In this document: positions 12,090 through 24,302 of the stretch, one piece after another
How the letters are laid out: every line of letters begins with the position of its first letter
How positions within the stretch are numbered: position 1 is the first letter of the stretch
NCBI GenBank assembly: GCA_949361645.1
Contig: OX442431.1
Coordinates: 3,033,122-3,097,121 of the forward strand
Direction of reading: 5' to 3'
From: Spongilla lacustris
Lineage: Eukaryota > Porifera > Demospongiae > Spongillida > Spongillidae
Length of the DNA stretch: 64,000 bases
Notes under the pieces: model-generated
Told to the model about the DNA's origin: nothing
The model's database searches: none
The model's input: only the letters and a program-made list of their open reading frames with translations
Program-made: the position numbers and the translations under genes

Positions 12090-12564
12090 GAAAGATGGTA
12101 CTGGTGCAATTAAGAGATGATTCAGAAGATGACAGGAGAAGTATTAATTAAGCGACAGGCACCAATTGCAAGCGTCACGATTTGATGGAGTTTACCTTCT
12201 TGTTCTCCACAGTCATGTGCGGGCTATGATTACACAACTAAATGATGCTCAACTTTTTAATTAGCTAGAATTGTAGGTGGTGATCTGATTGCAATGGAAG
12301 TGAAGTATACCATCTCAAATGCATGGTTAATCTATTTAGTTTCAAACCACAGATGAAAGGCACATCAAAAGGCTGAACAATTATAGGGTACTTCAAAGCA
12401 ATGTACATGCAGCACTTTCTGCACATGAAATACAGGCTTTCCCACAATATCTTGCAGACTTTGGTAAGTTCCATTTGCCCTGCAAAGAATCAGATCTATA
12501 CTTAAATGCATTGAGCACCAGAAGATCTTGAACCACCTTCTACCTATGAGTGCAAAATCTTAGA

Positions 12565-13270
12565 TATATAGTGCTGTCATTGTCCACTGCCTTCCAACAG
12601 CAGGTGATGTCACATTCAATGATTATGCTCATTCCTTATCTGAAGGGGCTGCTGCAAGGTGCTGCCAGATTGGATATTGTTTGGGATACATGTGCATATG
12701 TACCTGGAGACATGACACAAAGAGCAAGAAAGAATTGTTTGAATTCTTGACCTCTAAAGTTGCAGGGATCATATGGCCACCAGATAAATAAGCATAAAAC
12801 GCATTGCATTCAATTGATTAGGGGATGAAGTGAGTTTTTGTTTGTAGAGTGGACACAGATGTCATTGTCATCCTAGTAGGTGTGTGTGCTAAGTTGGCAA
12901 CAATTCATCAGCAGTCATCTGCATGGGTTGCATCTGGCACAGGCTATTTCTTTTGCAGCATTGTTCACATTTGTGCCAGCCTTGGACACCATAAATCAAA
13001 ACCACTGCTTGTATTCTGAGGTTGTGACATAAAAGTAAGAAGCCAGCCTGGAATATGTGGCAGGCCTGTGATGAGGTTACAGAAACATTCATACATTTGG
13101 CTTGCATTCCATTTGATGTTCTCAATGTTGATTCTCACCATTTTCAAATGCTAGAAAGACTAACAGCATTCATAAGTCCAGAATACCACCAACACAATAT
13201 GTCTTGCCTTCAACACTCCCAGCAAACAGTTTACCAAGCTGGATATTTCTATGCATGCACAAGCAGCTAT
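12565..13270 (+). pseudogene. Decayed mobile-element gene of an uncharacterised invertebrate family
   Basis: In shifting plus-strand frames the block reads AVIVHCLPTAGDVTFNDYA, ARLDIVWDT.AYVPG, RVDTDVIVILVG, SSAWVASGTG, ICASLGHHKSKPLL, then KSKKPAWNMWQACDEVTETF and HFQMLERLTAF. This order (a .VWD. core, a VDTDV-VIL strand, a W-A-GTG motif and a K-KPAW..W helix before an LERLT segment) matches a multi-copy uncharacterised protein seen in many cnidarian and sponge genomes and presumed to be mobile. Stops and several frameshifts make this copy dead. The family match is from memory. Confidence 0.6.
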
Positions 13271-14372
13271 TCCTTCGGCACTAGAATTTGCATGGATCAA
13301 GAAGTGTGAATCATGGACTATATATGATTCCAGAGGTATCAAAAGGATGCATAAAACTGATAAAATGCACATGCTAAGGAGGCTGCTGGTTTAGATGCAA
13401 ATGTTCTACCATGTTGATGCACCATGTGTATTTAAAAATACTTAATAAATATTAAATGAATGATACACAATGCATTTGCACCCTTCTATCTTGTTACATG
13501 TACAATGATTCTCATTTTGTCCAGCAGTGCATAATGTTGGCATCATGGTATTAATATTTCTTTGGGTGTGAGCAAACTTTTTATTGTTGATCAGTAAGGG
13601 CTAATGTCTGCAGTTCTGAATGATATCTATGGCAGGCTAAACTTATATCTCATGAAAGAAAATGCCCCAAACATCCTCACCAGATGCATTCAGTTTTATA
13701 TGTTATGTAATTATTGTAAATTAGTAGTTATAAGTCTACTTAAAATAATTATACTATAATGCAAAATATTGCCATTGTGCAATAGTATATAATTACATGA
13801 AGGAGAGGCGAATAATGTAGTTAGTATTGCAAAGTATTGGAACAGTAGTTGAGGATATTTTTGGACCAAGCTATTTTGGGCATATTGATAGATTCATACA
13901 TTGCTGCATGTCACTGATGATCAATAACCGGGCCATGTTTACAATTTCTCATTACCTCATACGGCGCATTAGCTCTGCATGCAGTTATGTTTTCCCATTT
14001 TTGCTATGTGTAATCAAAATGGGTATGGTTGGGGCAAATTTTTATGATGTAATTTTATGCCTTCCCCCCCCCCCCCCCCCCCCCAAGACCTCAGAGTTAA
14101 TGTATATTCAGTGCCCTTGAAATAAAGTAATTCATACATTTACTGTGACACAGTGCTATGCTGATTGTTTCTGCATGCACTTGGCATTGATTTCATTGGT
14201 GGAGGGAGTTACATAGAAGTGAATTTTCTTTGTATTAAGACAACTTATTGATATTAATAGCTGAACCAAACTGTAACCTTGCTGGTATAAGTATCTATAT
14301 CATTCATTCTGGTGTAGGCTAGCTCCCCCCTCCCCCTCCCTTCCCTCCCCTCCCCCTGCCCTCACTCCCTAG
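13271..14372. other. No gene recognised; poly(C) run
   Basis: AT-rich spacer containing a run of 21 C at 14064-14084. It ends in a 50-bp pyrimidine tract that serves as the acceptor of the exon at 14373. Confidence 0.5.
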
Positions 14373-14525
14373 GGCCTGAAGCGTGAGGAACAGAGTGCTC
14401 CAATTGAACTCTTCAAGACTAAGGTGTCGATCATTGATAGTTCAGCCCCACCCACTTCAGAGAAGAATCAACCCACAACCATGAAAATACATGTGGTTCG
14501 CCGACTGGCCACACTGTGTGCATAG
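14373..14525 (+). CDS. C-terminal exon of an unidentified protein
   Basis: A strong pyrimidine tract and CTCCCTAG acceptor (ending 14372) open a 50-codon frame that begins GLKREEQSAPIELFKTK and closes with HVVRRLATLCA and TAG at 14523-14525. AATAAA occurs near 14828, at a reasonable distance for polyadenylation. The composition is ordinary for a globular or linker tail. No upstream exon was found on this strand and I do not recognise the family. Confidence 0.45.
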   Translation, partial: GLKREEQSAPIELFKTKVSIIDSSAPPTSEKNQPTTMKIHVVRRLATLCA

Positions 14526-15560
14526 AGGGTCCACTGATATTGGATTGAGTAAAAGTTTGGAGGGACGGGACCTATTCACCATTCCCACAGACTACTACAT
14601 CATATGTTTTGTGACAGTATGTGTGTGTACTTCACTTCACAACTCAATGTGTTATATTCTAGAAGGGTAACTGCAAACATACTGCTCCTACCATTACATG
14701 CAGTCCCTAAGTGGATGGTTAGAAATTAATGGTTTATTATTGGCTCATCCACACATTTCCTTTGCTTTGTACAGTTGGACATTACATTATGCTGATTTGT
14801 GGAATTAGCAGTCATCTTGTACCTCTAATAAAACCTTGGCTCAAATACAGGCACTTTAGACAATCATTTATTGAACCGTATTCCTATCTCAGACTGAACC
14901 AATACAATAAAGTTAGCACAACTTCAGATCTGCTAAATATAAAATGTGCTTTATTTAACAAGTCCAGATGCATCTTCCTTTTTAACTGTGCTGTAATAAA
15001 AAACAAAGATGAGAGTGGCTCATTATACATATACAATTACGCAGTCATTATTTTGGTTATTTTGGACCTTAAATTAATATCGTTTGTGCCGCTAATACAT
15101 AGCTAAGTGATCATGGTGAAGTTTCACCCTCATTTGGTCATTGTTTGGTGATTAATATTTAATTAAGGTCCTAATTTGTTTGAAGACTATAAACGTTCAA
15201 GCTATTACTGTAATCATTATATCAGTCTAATGAAATAAGCATAATTTGAATAGTGAAAGTAATAAAACTGTGTGGGGGGGAGGAGTACTTTTAAAAGTAC
15301 ACCATCCTCTGACATTGTAGAGCTCATCCAAAATCGGTCTTACTTTTACAAAGGAGTAAAACATTATGACGTCCCTATGCTTCCCTTGATGATCTCAATA
15401 CAATGGTATCTCTTTCCCCTATAATGAGAGCTATTTTGTTTTAATTTGTGTATACTTGCTATGTACCCAATATAAGACACATACAGTAAACTATACATAA
15501 TGGGTTTATCCATTACTTTGCTCAACTATTTTTTTCAGCCGCGTCTGTTTAATTTCTTCT
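14526..15560. other. 3' flank; possible downstream end of the minus-strand microexon gene
   Basis: A 125-codon frame at 14729-15106 is Leu/Ile/Tyr-rich AT-driven sequence and is not supported. Near 15330-15360 the minus strand has GTTTTACTCC (shared with the array unit), then TTTGTAAAAG followed by TAAGACC. An acceptor there would place TAA in phase 0 directly after the last array unit. That is only a suggestion for the missing terminal exon. Confidence 0.3.
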
Positions 15561-18500
15561 GTCAAACTGCTACATACACATCAGTCAATTATATAGGAAA
15601 ATAAAACAGGTGTTCACATCAGTCCAACATACAACTCCTGCTACTTACCACCTTCAGTGTTTTTTTTCCAATAGTTGAGTGAAACAGATGGTGACATCTG
15701 GTTAATGAATGGATGTCAAACCACCAACACTTACAGGCAGCATTCCAAATTTATTCACAGTAAATGAAGATGAGCTATTTATTGACTTCAGTACACAACA
15801 CATGAAATTGATACAAAACAGAGTGAAACAGTAAATGAACATAAGTGTCATACTACTGCAACTTACCAGCTTAAGGCACAACACATGAAATTTACAAAGG
15901 AGTCGAACAGAGGATCACATCAGTGTAAAATACAGTAATGAAGATCTGTCAAATTACTGCAACTTACTCGCTTTATTGTGTACCACACAAAATGTATTCA
16001 CAACGAAGAAGTTGAACAGTGTGAGGCACAATACATGAAGATGTGTCAAACTACAGCTACTTACCGACTTTAGTGTTGCGTCACATGAAATAGGGGAGTA
16101 AAAGAAGATGGTCACATAGCTAATGAAGATGTGGCATACTTACATTCTTTAGTGCACATTGTATGAATAGGGGAGTAAAACAGAATAAACGTCACACATA
16201 AGATTTGTCAAACTACAGCTACTTACCACCTTTAGTGCACATCGCATGAAATTTATTCACAACAGAGGAGTGAAACAGATGATCACATCAGAGTGGAATA
16301 CATTAAATTAAGGTGTGTGAAACTATTGGAACATACCGACTTTAGTGCACAGCACGTGGAATTTAATTACAACAGAGAAGTAAAACAGATGGTCACATCA
16401 GTGCAGCATACAATAAATGAAGATGTGTCTAAATACTGCTACTTTCCCACTGTAGTATAAATCACATGAAATATTGGAGTTAAACAAAGTATTGAAGATG
16501 TATCACACTACTGCTCCTTACCGACTTTAGTGCACATCACATGAAATTTATTCACAACAGAGGAGGAGTCAGTATAGTTTATATACAGTAAATGAAGATG
16601 TGTCAAATTACTGCTACTTACTCCCTTCAGTGCACATCACATGAAATAGGGGGGTAAAACAGATGGTCACATCAGAAGGAGTGTCAAACTACTGGTACGT
16701 ACCGACTTTAATGCACATCACATGAAATAGGGGAGTAAAATAGATTTTCACACCAGCATAACATACAGCAATGAAGATGTGTCATACTTACATCCTTTAG
16801 TGCACATCACATGAAATTTATTCACAACAGAGGAGTCAGTATAGAGTACAGTAAATGAAGATGTGTGTACTTACTCCCTTCAGTGCACATCACATTAAAT
16901 AGGGGAGTTAAACAGATGGTCACATCAGAAGGAGTGTCAAACTACTGGTACGTACCGACTTTAATTCACATCACATGAAATAGGGGAGTAAAATAGATGG
17001 TCACACTAGTATAACATACAGCAATGAAGATGGGTCATACTTACAGCCTTGAATGCACATTAAGTGAAATTTATTTGCAACAGAGGAGTAAAATAGATGG
17101 TCACATCACTGCAACATACAGTAAATGAAGATGTGTCAAACTACTGCTACTTACTGACTTTAGTGCCTATCACATGAAATAGAGGAGTAAATAATGATGT
17201 GTCATATTTACATATTCATCCTTTGGTGCACATTAAATCACAACAGAGGAGAGAAACAGATGGTCGGTCACATCAGTGTAGAATACAGTAAATGAAGATG
17301 TTTCATACTTACATCCTTTAGTGCAAATAACATGAGATCGTTAACAATAGGGGAGTAAAACAGAATAGGCCAACTGAACTACTGCTACATGTACTTACCT
17401 TCTTAAGTGCACATCACATTAAATAGGGGAGTAAAAGCATGATCACATCAGAGTAGAATACATTAAATGAACGTGTACAGCTACTTACCAGCTTGAGTTC
17501 ACAGCGTATGAAATTTATTCACAACATTGGAGTAAAAAAAATGGTCACATTAGCACAGCATACAGTAGATGAAGAAGAATCGACGTATTGCTACTTACAA
17601 ACTTTAGTTTTCAACAGGATAGTAAAACAGATGATCACATCAGTGTAACTTATACTACATGACGATCTTTGTGTCCAACTGCAGCTACCTACTTGTACCG
17701 ACTTTAGTGCACAACACATGAAATTTATTCATTGCAGTGGAGTAAAACAGATTGTCAGATAAAGTAAATGAATATGCATCAAACCATCAACACTTACAGG
17801 CTGGATTCCAAATAAAATGAAATTTATTCACAACAAGGGAGTAAAACGGTTGGTTACATTGTACATCAATGCAACATACAGTAAATGAAGATTTGTCAAA
17901 CTATGCAACTTACAGACTTCAGTGCACATCGCATGAAATAGGGGAATAAAATAGGTGCATGGTCGCATCAGTGTAACATACAGTAATGAATATGCTACTT
18001 ACAGACGAAATAGGGGAGTAAAATAGGTGCATGGTCGCATCAGTGTAACATACAGTAATGAATATGTACCAAATTACTGTAACTTACTCGCTTTATTGTG
18101 TACCACGCAAAATGTGTTCACAATGAAGAAGCAGAATAACACAAAGGTCACATCACACATGAAGATGTACCAACTTATTAGCTATGTTGTACATGTACAT
18201 GGTACAAAATACAGAAGTAGAACACAGTGTAAAGCACAGTACATGAAGGTTAGTCAAACTATTGCTACTTACCTCCTTCGATGCACATCAGATGAAATAG
18301 GGAGTAAAACAGATGATTACATTAGTGTAACATACAGTAATGAAGATGCTACTGCAACTTACAGGCTTCATTGCACATGATACAAAGTATATTCACAACA
18401 CAGAAGTAGAAGAGATGACACATCAGTTTAAAGATCAAACTACTGCTACTTACCATCTTTAGTTCACATCACTTGAAATTTATCCACAATAGTGGAGTAA

Positions 18501-21500
18501 AACAGACGATCACATCAGTGCAACATACAAGATGAAGACGTATCAAGCTGTGACTTACTGACTTTGACTTTAGAGAACATCGCATGAAATTAATTCACAA
18601 TAGGAAGTAAAACATATTATCACTTCATATTGCTACTCACCTCCTTTGGTGCACATTACATGAAATGTATTCACAATAGAGGAGTGAAACAGATGTGTAA
18701 CATATAGTAGTCACAGTACTACAACTTACTCGCTTTATTGTGTACCGCACAAAATGTGAAGAATAGAACAACACAAAGGTTATATCACACATGAAAATGT
18801 ACCAACTTACAAGCTACATTACATGATGCAATGTATATTCACAATACAGAAATACAACAGATGATACATGAGTGTAAAGCACAGTACATGAAGATGTGTC
18901 AAACAACTGCTACTTACCACCTTTGGTACACATCACATGAAATACTCACAATAGTGGAGTAAAACAGACAATTACATCAAATGAAGATGTATCAAGCTGT
19001 GACTTACTGAATATGACTTTAGAGCACATCACATGAATAATACAATAGGAAGTAACACAGATGTTCACATCAGTGTAATATAAATGAAGATGTATCAACT
19101 TATTGGTCCTTACTGACTTTCGTGCATGCACATCACATGAATTTGATAAGAGAGTAAAACAGATGGTCACATCAGTGCAAAATGAAGACATGTACAACTA
19201 CAGCTACTTACCCACTTTAGTGCACATCACATGAAATATTCACAATAGTGGAGTAAAATAGACGATCACAACAATACATGAAGATGTGTCAAAGTACAGT
19301 TACTTACTCGCTTTAGTGCACATCACATGAAATTGTTCACAACAGGGGAGTAAAACAGAATAAATCACACTATCAAACAAATGAAGCTGCATCAAACTTA
19401 CTTGCTTTATTACATGTGATGCAAAATGTATTCACGTGAAAATGAGAAAGTTGAATAACAGTAAGTTATATATAAAAGAAAATGTACTATGCCACTGCAA
19501 CTTACAGGCTTCATGGCACACGATGTAAAGCATATTCACAACACAGAAGTAGAACATCAGTGTAAATGAAGATTTGTCGAAGTACAACTACTTACTGACT
19601 TTATTGCACATCACCTGAAATTAAATCACAACAGGGGAGTGAAATGGATGATCACATCAGCATAACATAAATTAAAGAACTTGATGTGTCTCACTACTGC
19701 TACTTACCTCCTTCGGTGCAAATCACATGAAAGTAATTCACAATAGTGGAATAAAATAGATGATTGCATCAATATAACATACAGTACAGGAAGATGTGTC
19801 ATATTTGTATATCACATGAAAGTTAATTCACAACAGGGGAGTAAATAAGATAGTCTCATCAGCATAACATCCATGTGTCAAATTACTGTGTGTGAATATA
19901 ACAGGGGCGGATCCAGGAATTTGGGAAAGGGGGCCAGATAATAATATTCACAACTGTGGGAGGGTACGGGAGGGGTCGTGCCCTCTCCCGTGACAGCTAG
20001 GGGGTCTGGGGGAGCGCTAATAGCTCCCCCAGTGGGGTCTGGGGCAAAGGCCCAGCCGCTTTTTTGCTTTTGAATTTATTTAGCATGAAATTCACAGTGA
20101 TATCCAATACATACCGTCATCACGCGATAACCGGATTTATTACTAGAGCCTGCATGGAAAGCGATGAGAAAACTCTTCATTCTTCACAATGCTAAGGTTC
20201 CTACTGCTCAGCAATGAAATTCGTGACGCAAAGCTTTTGTGAATTTGTGACCGAAGCGTGGCGTAGCTGGTGCATGGCCACGTGCACCGTGCACGTGGCC
20301 ATGCGCCATGCAGCTAGCGCTACATGTCGGTCTACAAACTACTCATGTATGTTTTACTATAGTATTAGTATTTTTAGTTTGTTTAGCTCTGTAGCTACCT
20401 GTTTTCTGCGGAAAAGAATCTGATATCCACCCCATTCACGTCTTTTGATAGCGTACTTCAATTCCTGCTCACACGCACCATTCGATCGATCGCGCGATTA
20501 AATACCAATTAACCACACATGCAAAATTAAATTTCGTTAATGGGATGATTAAGTTAGATCGATATAGACCCCGCTTGGATAGAACGATGTGCAAGCTTGC
20601 AAATCCAAGGACTGCAAGTCTGTAACATGCAGAACGCTGCATAGATAGTATGCATTACGTCATTCTTCATATAGGAAAAGTGGAGGTCCGGACCCTGGAC
20701 CCCCCCCCCCCCCCCCCCCTAAATCCGCCCCTGATATACTTACCAACTTTAGTGCACATTGCATGAAATTAGGGAGGAAAACAGATGATCACATCTGTAA
20801 TACTGAAAGATGTCTCAAACTACTGTAACTTACTCGCTTTATTGTGTACGACTCAAAACGTATTCACAATGAAGAAAAGTAGAATAATACAAAGGTCACA
20901 TCACACATACTGTAAATGAAAATGCACCATGCTACTGCAACTTACAGGCTTCATTGCACACATGACACAAAGTATATTCACAATGCAGAGTGAATATGAG
21001 AAGAAATTAAAACAGGGGAGTAAAACAGAATAGATCACACTAGTCGAACAGAGAATATGAAGATTATTTAACTACTACTAACTTCCTTTATTGCATATCA
21101 CACAAAAAAATTCACAATCAGAAGTAGAACAACACATAGGCCATACCATGTATACATGTAAATGTAAATGCCCCATGCTACTGCAACTTACAGGCTTCAT
21201 TGCACATGGTACAATGCAATACAGATGTACAATAGATGACACATCAGTGTAAAATATAGTAATGAAGATGTGTCATAGTATACTCGCTTTATTGTGTACC
21301 ACACAAAATGTATTCACAATGTAGAACAAAACAAAGGTTATATCACACATGAAAATGTACATACAAGCTAGATTGCACATGATACAATGCAAGTAGAACA
21401 GATGACACATGTATGGTACATGAAGATGTGTCAAACAAATGCTACTTACCACCTTTAGTGCAAGTTACATGAAATATTAATTGCACAATAGTGGAGTAAT

Positions 21501-23040
21501 TCGAGTAAAACAGATAATCTAATGAAGATGTATCAAGCTTTGACTTACTGAATATGACTTTAGAGCACATCACACAATAGGAAGTAAAGCAGATGATCCC
21601 ATCAGTGTAATATAAATGAAGATGTATCAACTTATTGGTCCTTACCAACTTTTGTGCACATCACATGAATTTAATAGGAGAGTAAAACAGATGGTCACAT
21701 CAGTGTAAAATGAAGTCATGTACAACTACAGCTACTTACCCACTTTAGTGAACATCACATGAAATTGATTCACAATAGTGGCGTAAAACAGATGATCACA
21801 ACAATACATGAAGATGTGTCAAAGTACAGTCACTTACTCGCTTTAGTGCACATCACATGAAATGAATTCACAACAAGAGAATAAAACAGAAAAGATCACA
21901 TGCACAATTAAAATAGATTATTGCATCACAGTACAGGAAGATGCGTCGAACTACAGCTACTTACCAGCTTAAGTGCACATAACATGAAATTAATTCCCAA
22001 CAGAGGAGTAAAACCACACCAGTCAAACATAGAGCAAATGAAGCTGCATCAAACTAATACAACTTACTCGCTTTATTACATATGACACAAAATGTATTCA
22101 CGTGAAAATGAGAAAGTTGAACCACAGAAAGTTAACACCATATACATGTAAATGAAAATGCACCATGCTACTGCAACTTACAGGCTTCATTGCACATGAT
22201 ACAAAGTTCACAATACAAGTAGATATAAAGCACAGTACATGAAGATGTGTCAAAGCACAGCTACTTACCAACTTTAGTGCACATCACATGGAAGTCATTC
22301 GCAATAGTGGAGTAAAATAGATAATCGCATCAGTGTATAATGAAGCTGTATCAAACTACAACTACTTTACCTCCTTTAGTGAATATCACATGAAATTTTT
22401 AACAACAGGGGAGTAAAACAAAATATATCACACCAATCACACATAAGATTTCTCAAAGTACTGTTACTTACCTCCTTTATTGCACATCACATGAAATTGT
22501 TAACAGTAGGGGAATATATCACCCCAGTCACACATACGATTTGTCAAAGTACTGCTACTTACCAGCTTGAGTGCACATCACATGAAATTTATTCACAACA
22601 GAAGAGTGAAACAGACGATCACACATCAGAGTGGAATACATTAACTGAAGGTGGGGAATGTACCGTCTTTAGTGCACAGCACATGAAATTTAATCGCAAC
22701 AGGAGAGTAAAATATATGATCACATCAGTGTAAAGCTATAGTAAATGAAGATGGGTCAAACTATTGATACTTACCATCTTCATTGTACACCACATGAAAA
22801 TAATTCATGACAGTTAAGTGAATAAGATGGTTGCATCAGTAAGTAAAGATGTACTGTTAAACCACCACAACTTACAGTCTTGATTCCAATATTAACAATG
22901 AGGGCAGGAAAATGTCAGTATAACATAGAGCAAATGAAGATTTGTCGAAGTACTGCTACTTACCCGCTTTAGTGCACATCACATGAAATGTATTTGCAAC
23001 AGTGGAGTTTAACAGATGATAACATCAGATACAACAAAGC
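15560..23040 (-). repeat. Array of ~70 degenerate ~100-bp units carrying complete splice signals (candidate single-codon microexon array)
   Basis: Unit spacing varies from about 77 to 132 bp. On the minus strand the consensus is GTAAGTAG..., a CTGAT branch-like motif, CATCTGTTTTACTCC, an AG-free stretch and GCACTAAAG. Three variable bases then precede the next GTAAGT. I identified about 67 triplets by eye (first 22964-22966, last 15649-15651); about 62 keep both the AG and the GT. The AG is absent in only two, although the following bases drift. Triplets take 23 different values (CGA, CCT, TCG, GAG, CTG, GTG, TGG and others) and none is a stop. Five units have nine bases instead of three. It follows two phase-0 coiled-coil exons on the same strand. 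A plain satellite derived from an exon-intron junction is the main alternative. Confidence 0.6.
19902..20733. mobile_element. Non-autonomous DNA transposon, hAT-like ends, inside the array
   Basis: It starts CAGGGGCGGATCCAGGAATT and ends AAATCCGCCCCTG, which are inverted ends of a type common in animal hAT-like elements. The flanks (AATATAA and ATATAC) are similar but are not a clean duplication. A hairpin-rich segment of CTCCCCCAG/CTGGGGGAG type follows the left end, and 20 C precede the right end. A 69-codon frame at 20214 is unsupported. A second, end-only copy is at 62425-62595. Confidence 0.75.
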
Positions 23041-23072
23041 ACGTATACATATATATCATCCTCCATGTTTAC

Positions 23073-23242
23073 CTTCTGTAGTGCTGCCCGACATGTCTCC
23101 AGCTGTACCATGTAGAAGTTCACTAGTGTCTTGTACATCTCCACTTCTTGATTCTTCATCTGTAGCTCCTCCTGAAGGGCTGAAGTTCCTCTTCCTTGGA
23201 GGCCACCACTCTCTCATTCTCTCTTTTTACCTCAGCCAATTC
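23073..23242 (-). CDS. Coiled-coil exon upstream of the microexon array
   Basis: Acceptor TCTTCGGCTGTGCAG ends just above 23242; donor AAG/GTAAAC is at 23072. The minus strand reads ELAEVKRENERVVASKEEEL, then, after a one-base shift near 23178, LQEELQMKNQEVEMYKTLVN, FYMVQLETCRAALQK. It is a heptad-rich helix, Glu/Lys/Gln-rich. Length is 170 nt; restoring one base gives 57 codons, phase 0 at both ends. Its last bases (GCACTACAG-AAG-GTAAAC) resemble the array's GCACTAAAG-NNN-GTAAGT, which suggests the array grew from this junction or one like it. The protein family is unidentified. Confidence 0.7.
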
Positions 23243-23409
23243 CTGCACAGCCGAAGACAAACATGATTGGTAATGTCACCATTTAGTCATCGTAGGTGTC
23301 TTTGAGCACCATACATGCATGTTTAGGGTACTGTCATGTGCCACACCCACCTCCTGCTATACCACATCCACCCCCTGCTGTTACACGTACATGCATGTGC
23401 CACACTTAC

Positions 23410-23643
23410 CTCCTTTAATCTATTCAGTTCAGTTTTCCAAGCATCAGGATATTTTCCCAACTCATGGCCTTCTCCCTGGGACATGGGCACTTGTGGGGAA
23501 CTGTTCAACACTGCCTCCTCCCCAGTCCTGATCACCTTACTCACACGTTTCCCCATGGAGACCAAATCACCTGCCACTTCCCCAGTCCCAGTCATGGCTG
23601 TTGACTGTACATATATTTTGGACAGGTCCCATGAACCAGACAC
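23410..23643 (-). CDS. Exon of the same unidentified coiled-coil gene
   Basis: The acceptor (ACTTTTACTCCAG) precedes GTG TCT GGT at 23643 and the donor (GAG/GTAAGTG) lies at 23409. The 234 nt encode 78 residues in phase 0 at both ends, starting VSGSWDLSKIYVQS and ending DAWKTELNRLKE, where the helix of the next exon begins. It ends TTAAAG-GAG-GTAAGT, the same signature as array units. No stop interrupts it. Upstream exons, including the start codon, were not found. Confidence 0.65.
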
Positions 23644-24300
23644 CTGGAGTAAAAGTAATATGAAAACATAGTGTATATATGTGCAGAACAAAATATTTGG
23701 AGGATCTTCTATGGCACCATGGGGATGTTTCTGGTGGGGAGGGGGGGGGGGGGTTACAGTACAGTTGCCAATGATGGGAGAGAGACCTTTGGTAATGTCA
23801 CAGTACATTCATTGTATGTACATGTATATATGTAGATGTACACATGTATACATGTACACTACAAAACTGAGACTGTTGGAATACAATTTGTTCATGAGTG
23901 TGGTTGTTTTTCAAGTGAGTCTGCATGTTCATATCTATTAATGCAAGACTGACACAACATAGTCATACACAGGGGGTGGGTCAATGGGTTCAAACGACCC
24001 CCCCCCCCCTCCTCCCAAAACGAGGTCACCCTCACAGACCTTCCAACTCACCCACATTTTGCGGGTGTCACCAGCAATTGAAAGGATTCACCCACTCACC
24101 CACACAGCAATACAATCACCCACATTTTTAGAAAAGCCTAAACCTGGAATGTATTATTTAGCCTGCTCCAACCCTAACCGGGACTTTAAGTTTCTAACGT
24201 AGTCCTAACTAATATGCTGTGATTGTTGACAGTCACATGAGTGCATATCATACAGTAAATATGGTTGTGTGATTGAAAATATCCAAAATCTTCCAGTTTG
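23644..24300. other. No gene recognised
   Basis: Presumed intron of the minus-strand coiled-coil gene. It holds G- and C-homopolymer runs (about 23736 and 24000) and CCCAC-rich sequence; proline-rich frames here are artefacts. Confidence 0.5.
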
Positions 24301-24302
24301 AT

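Noticed and set aside
14729..15106. 125-codon plus-strand frame
   Set aside because: Composition follows local AT richness, no splice or domain support, and it lies in the 3' flank of the exon ending at 14525.
20214..20423. 69-codon frame inside the hAT-like element
   Set aside because: No transposase motif; the element is too short to be autonomous.
15560..23040. Reading the array units as longer exons (upstream of each GTAAGT)
   Set aside because: No AG acceptor exists further upstream within a unit before the previous donor, and the longer stretches contain stops in the frame joined to the coiled-coil exon.
23984..24202. Proline-rich frames over C runs, also at 34072-34305 and 40344-40898
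   Set aside because: Homopolymer or pyrimidine-tract artefacts; at 40590-40743 the tract is a splice acceptor region.
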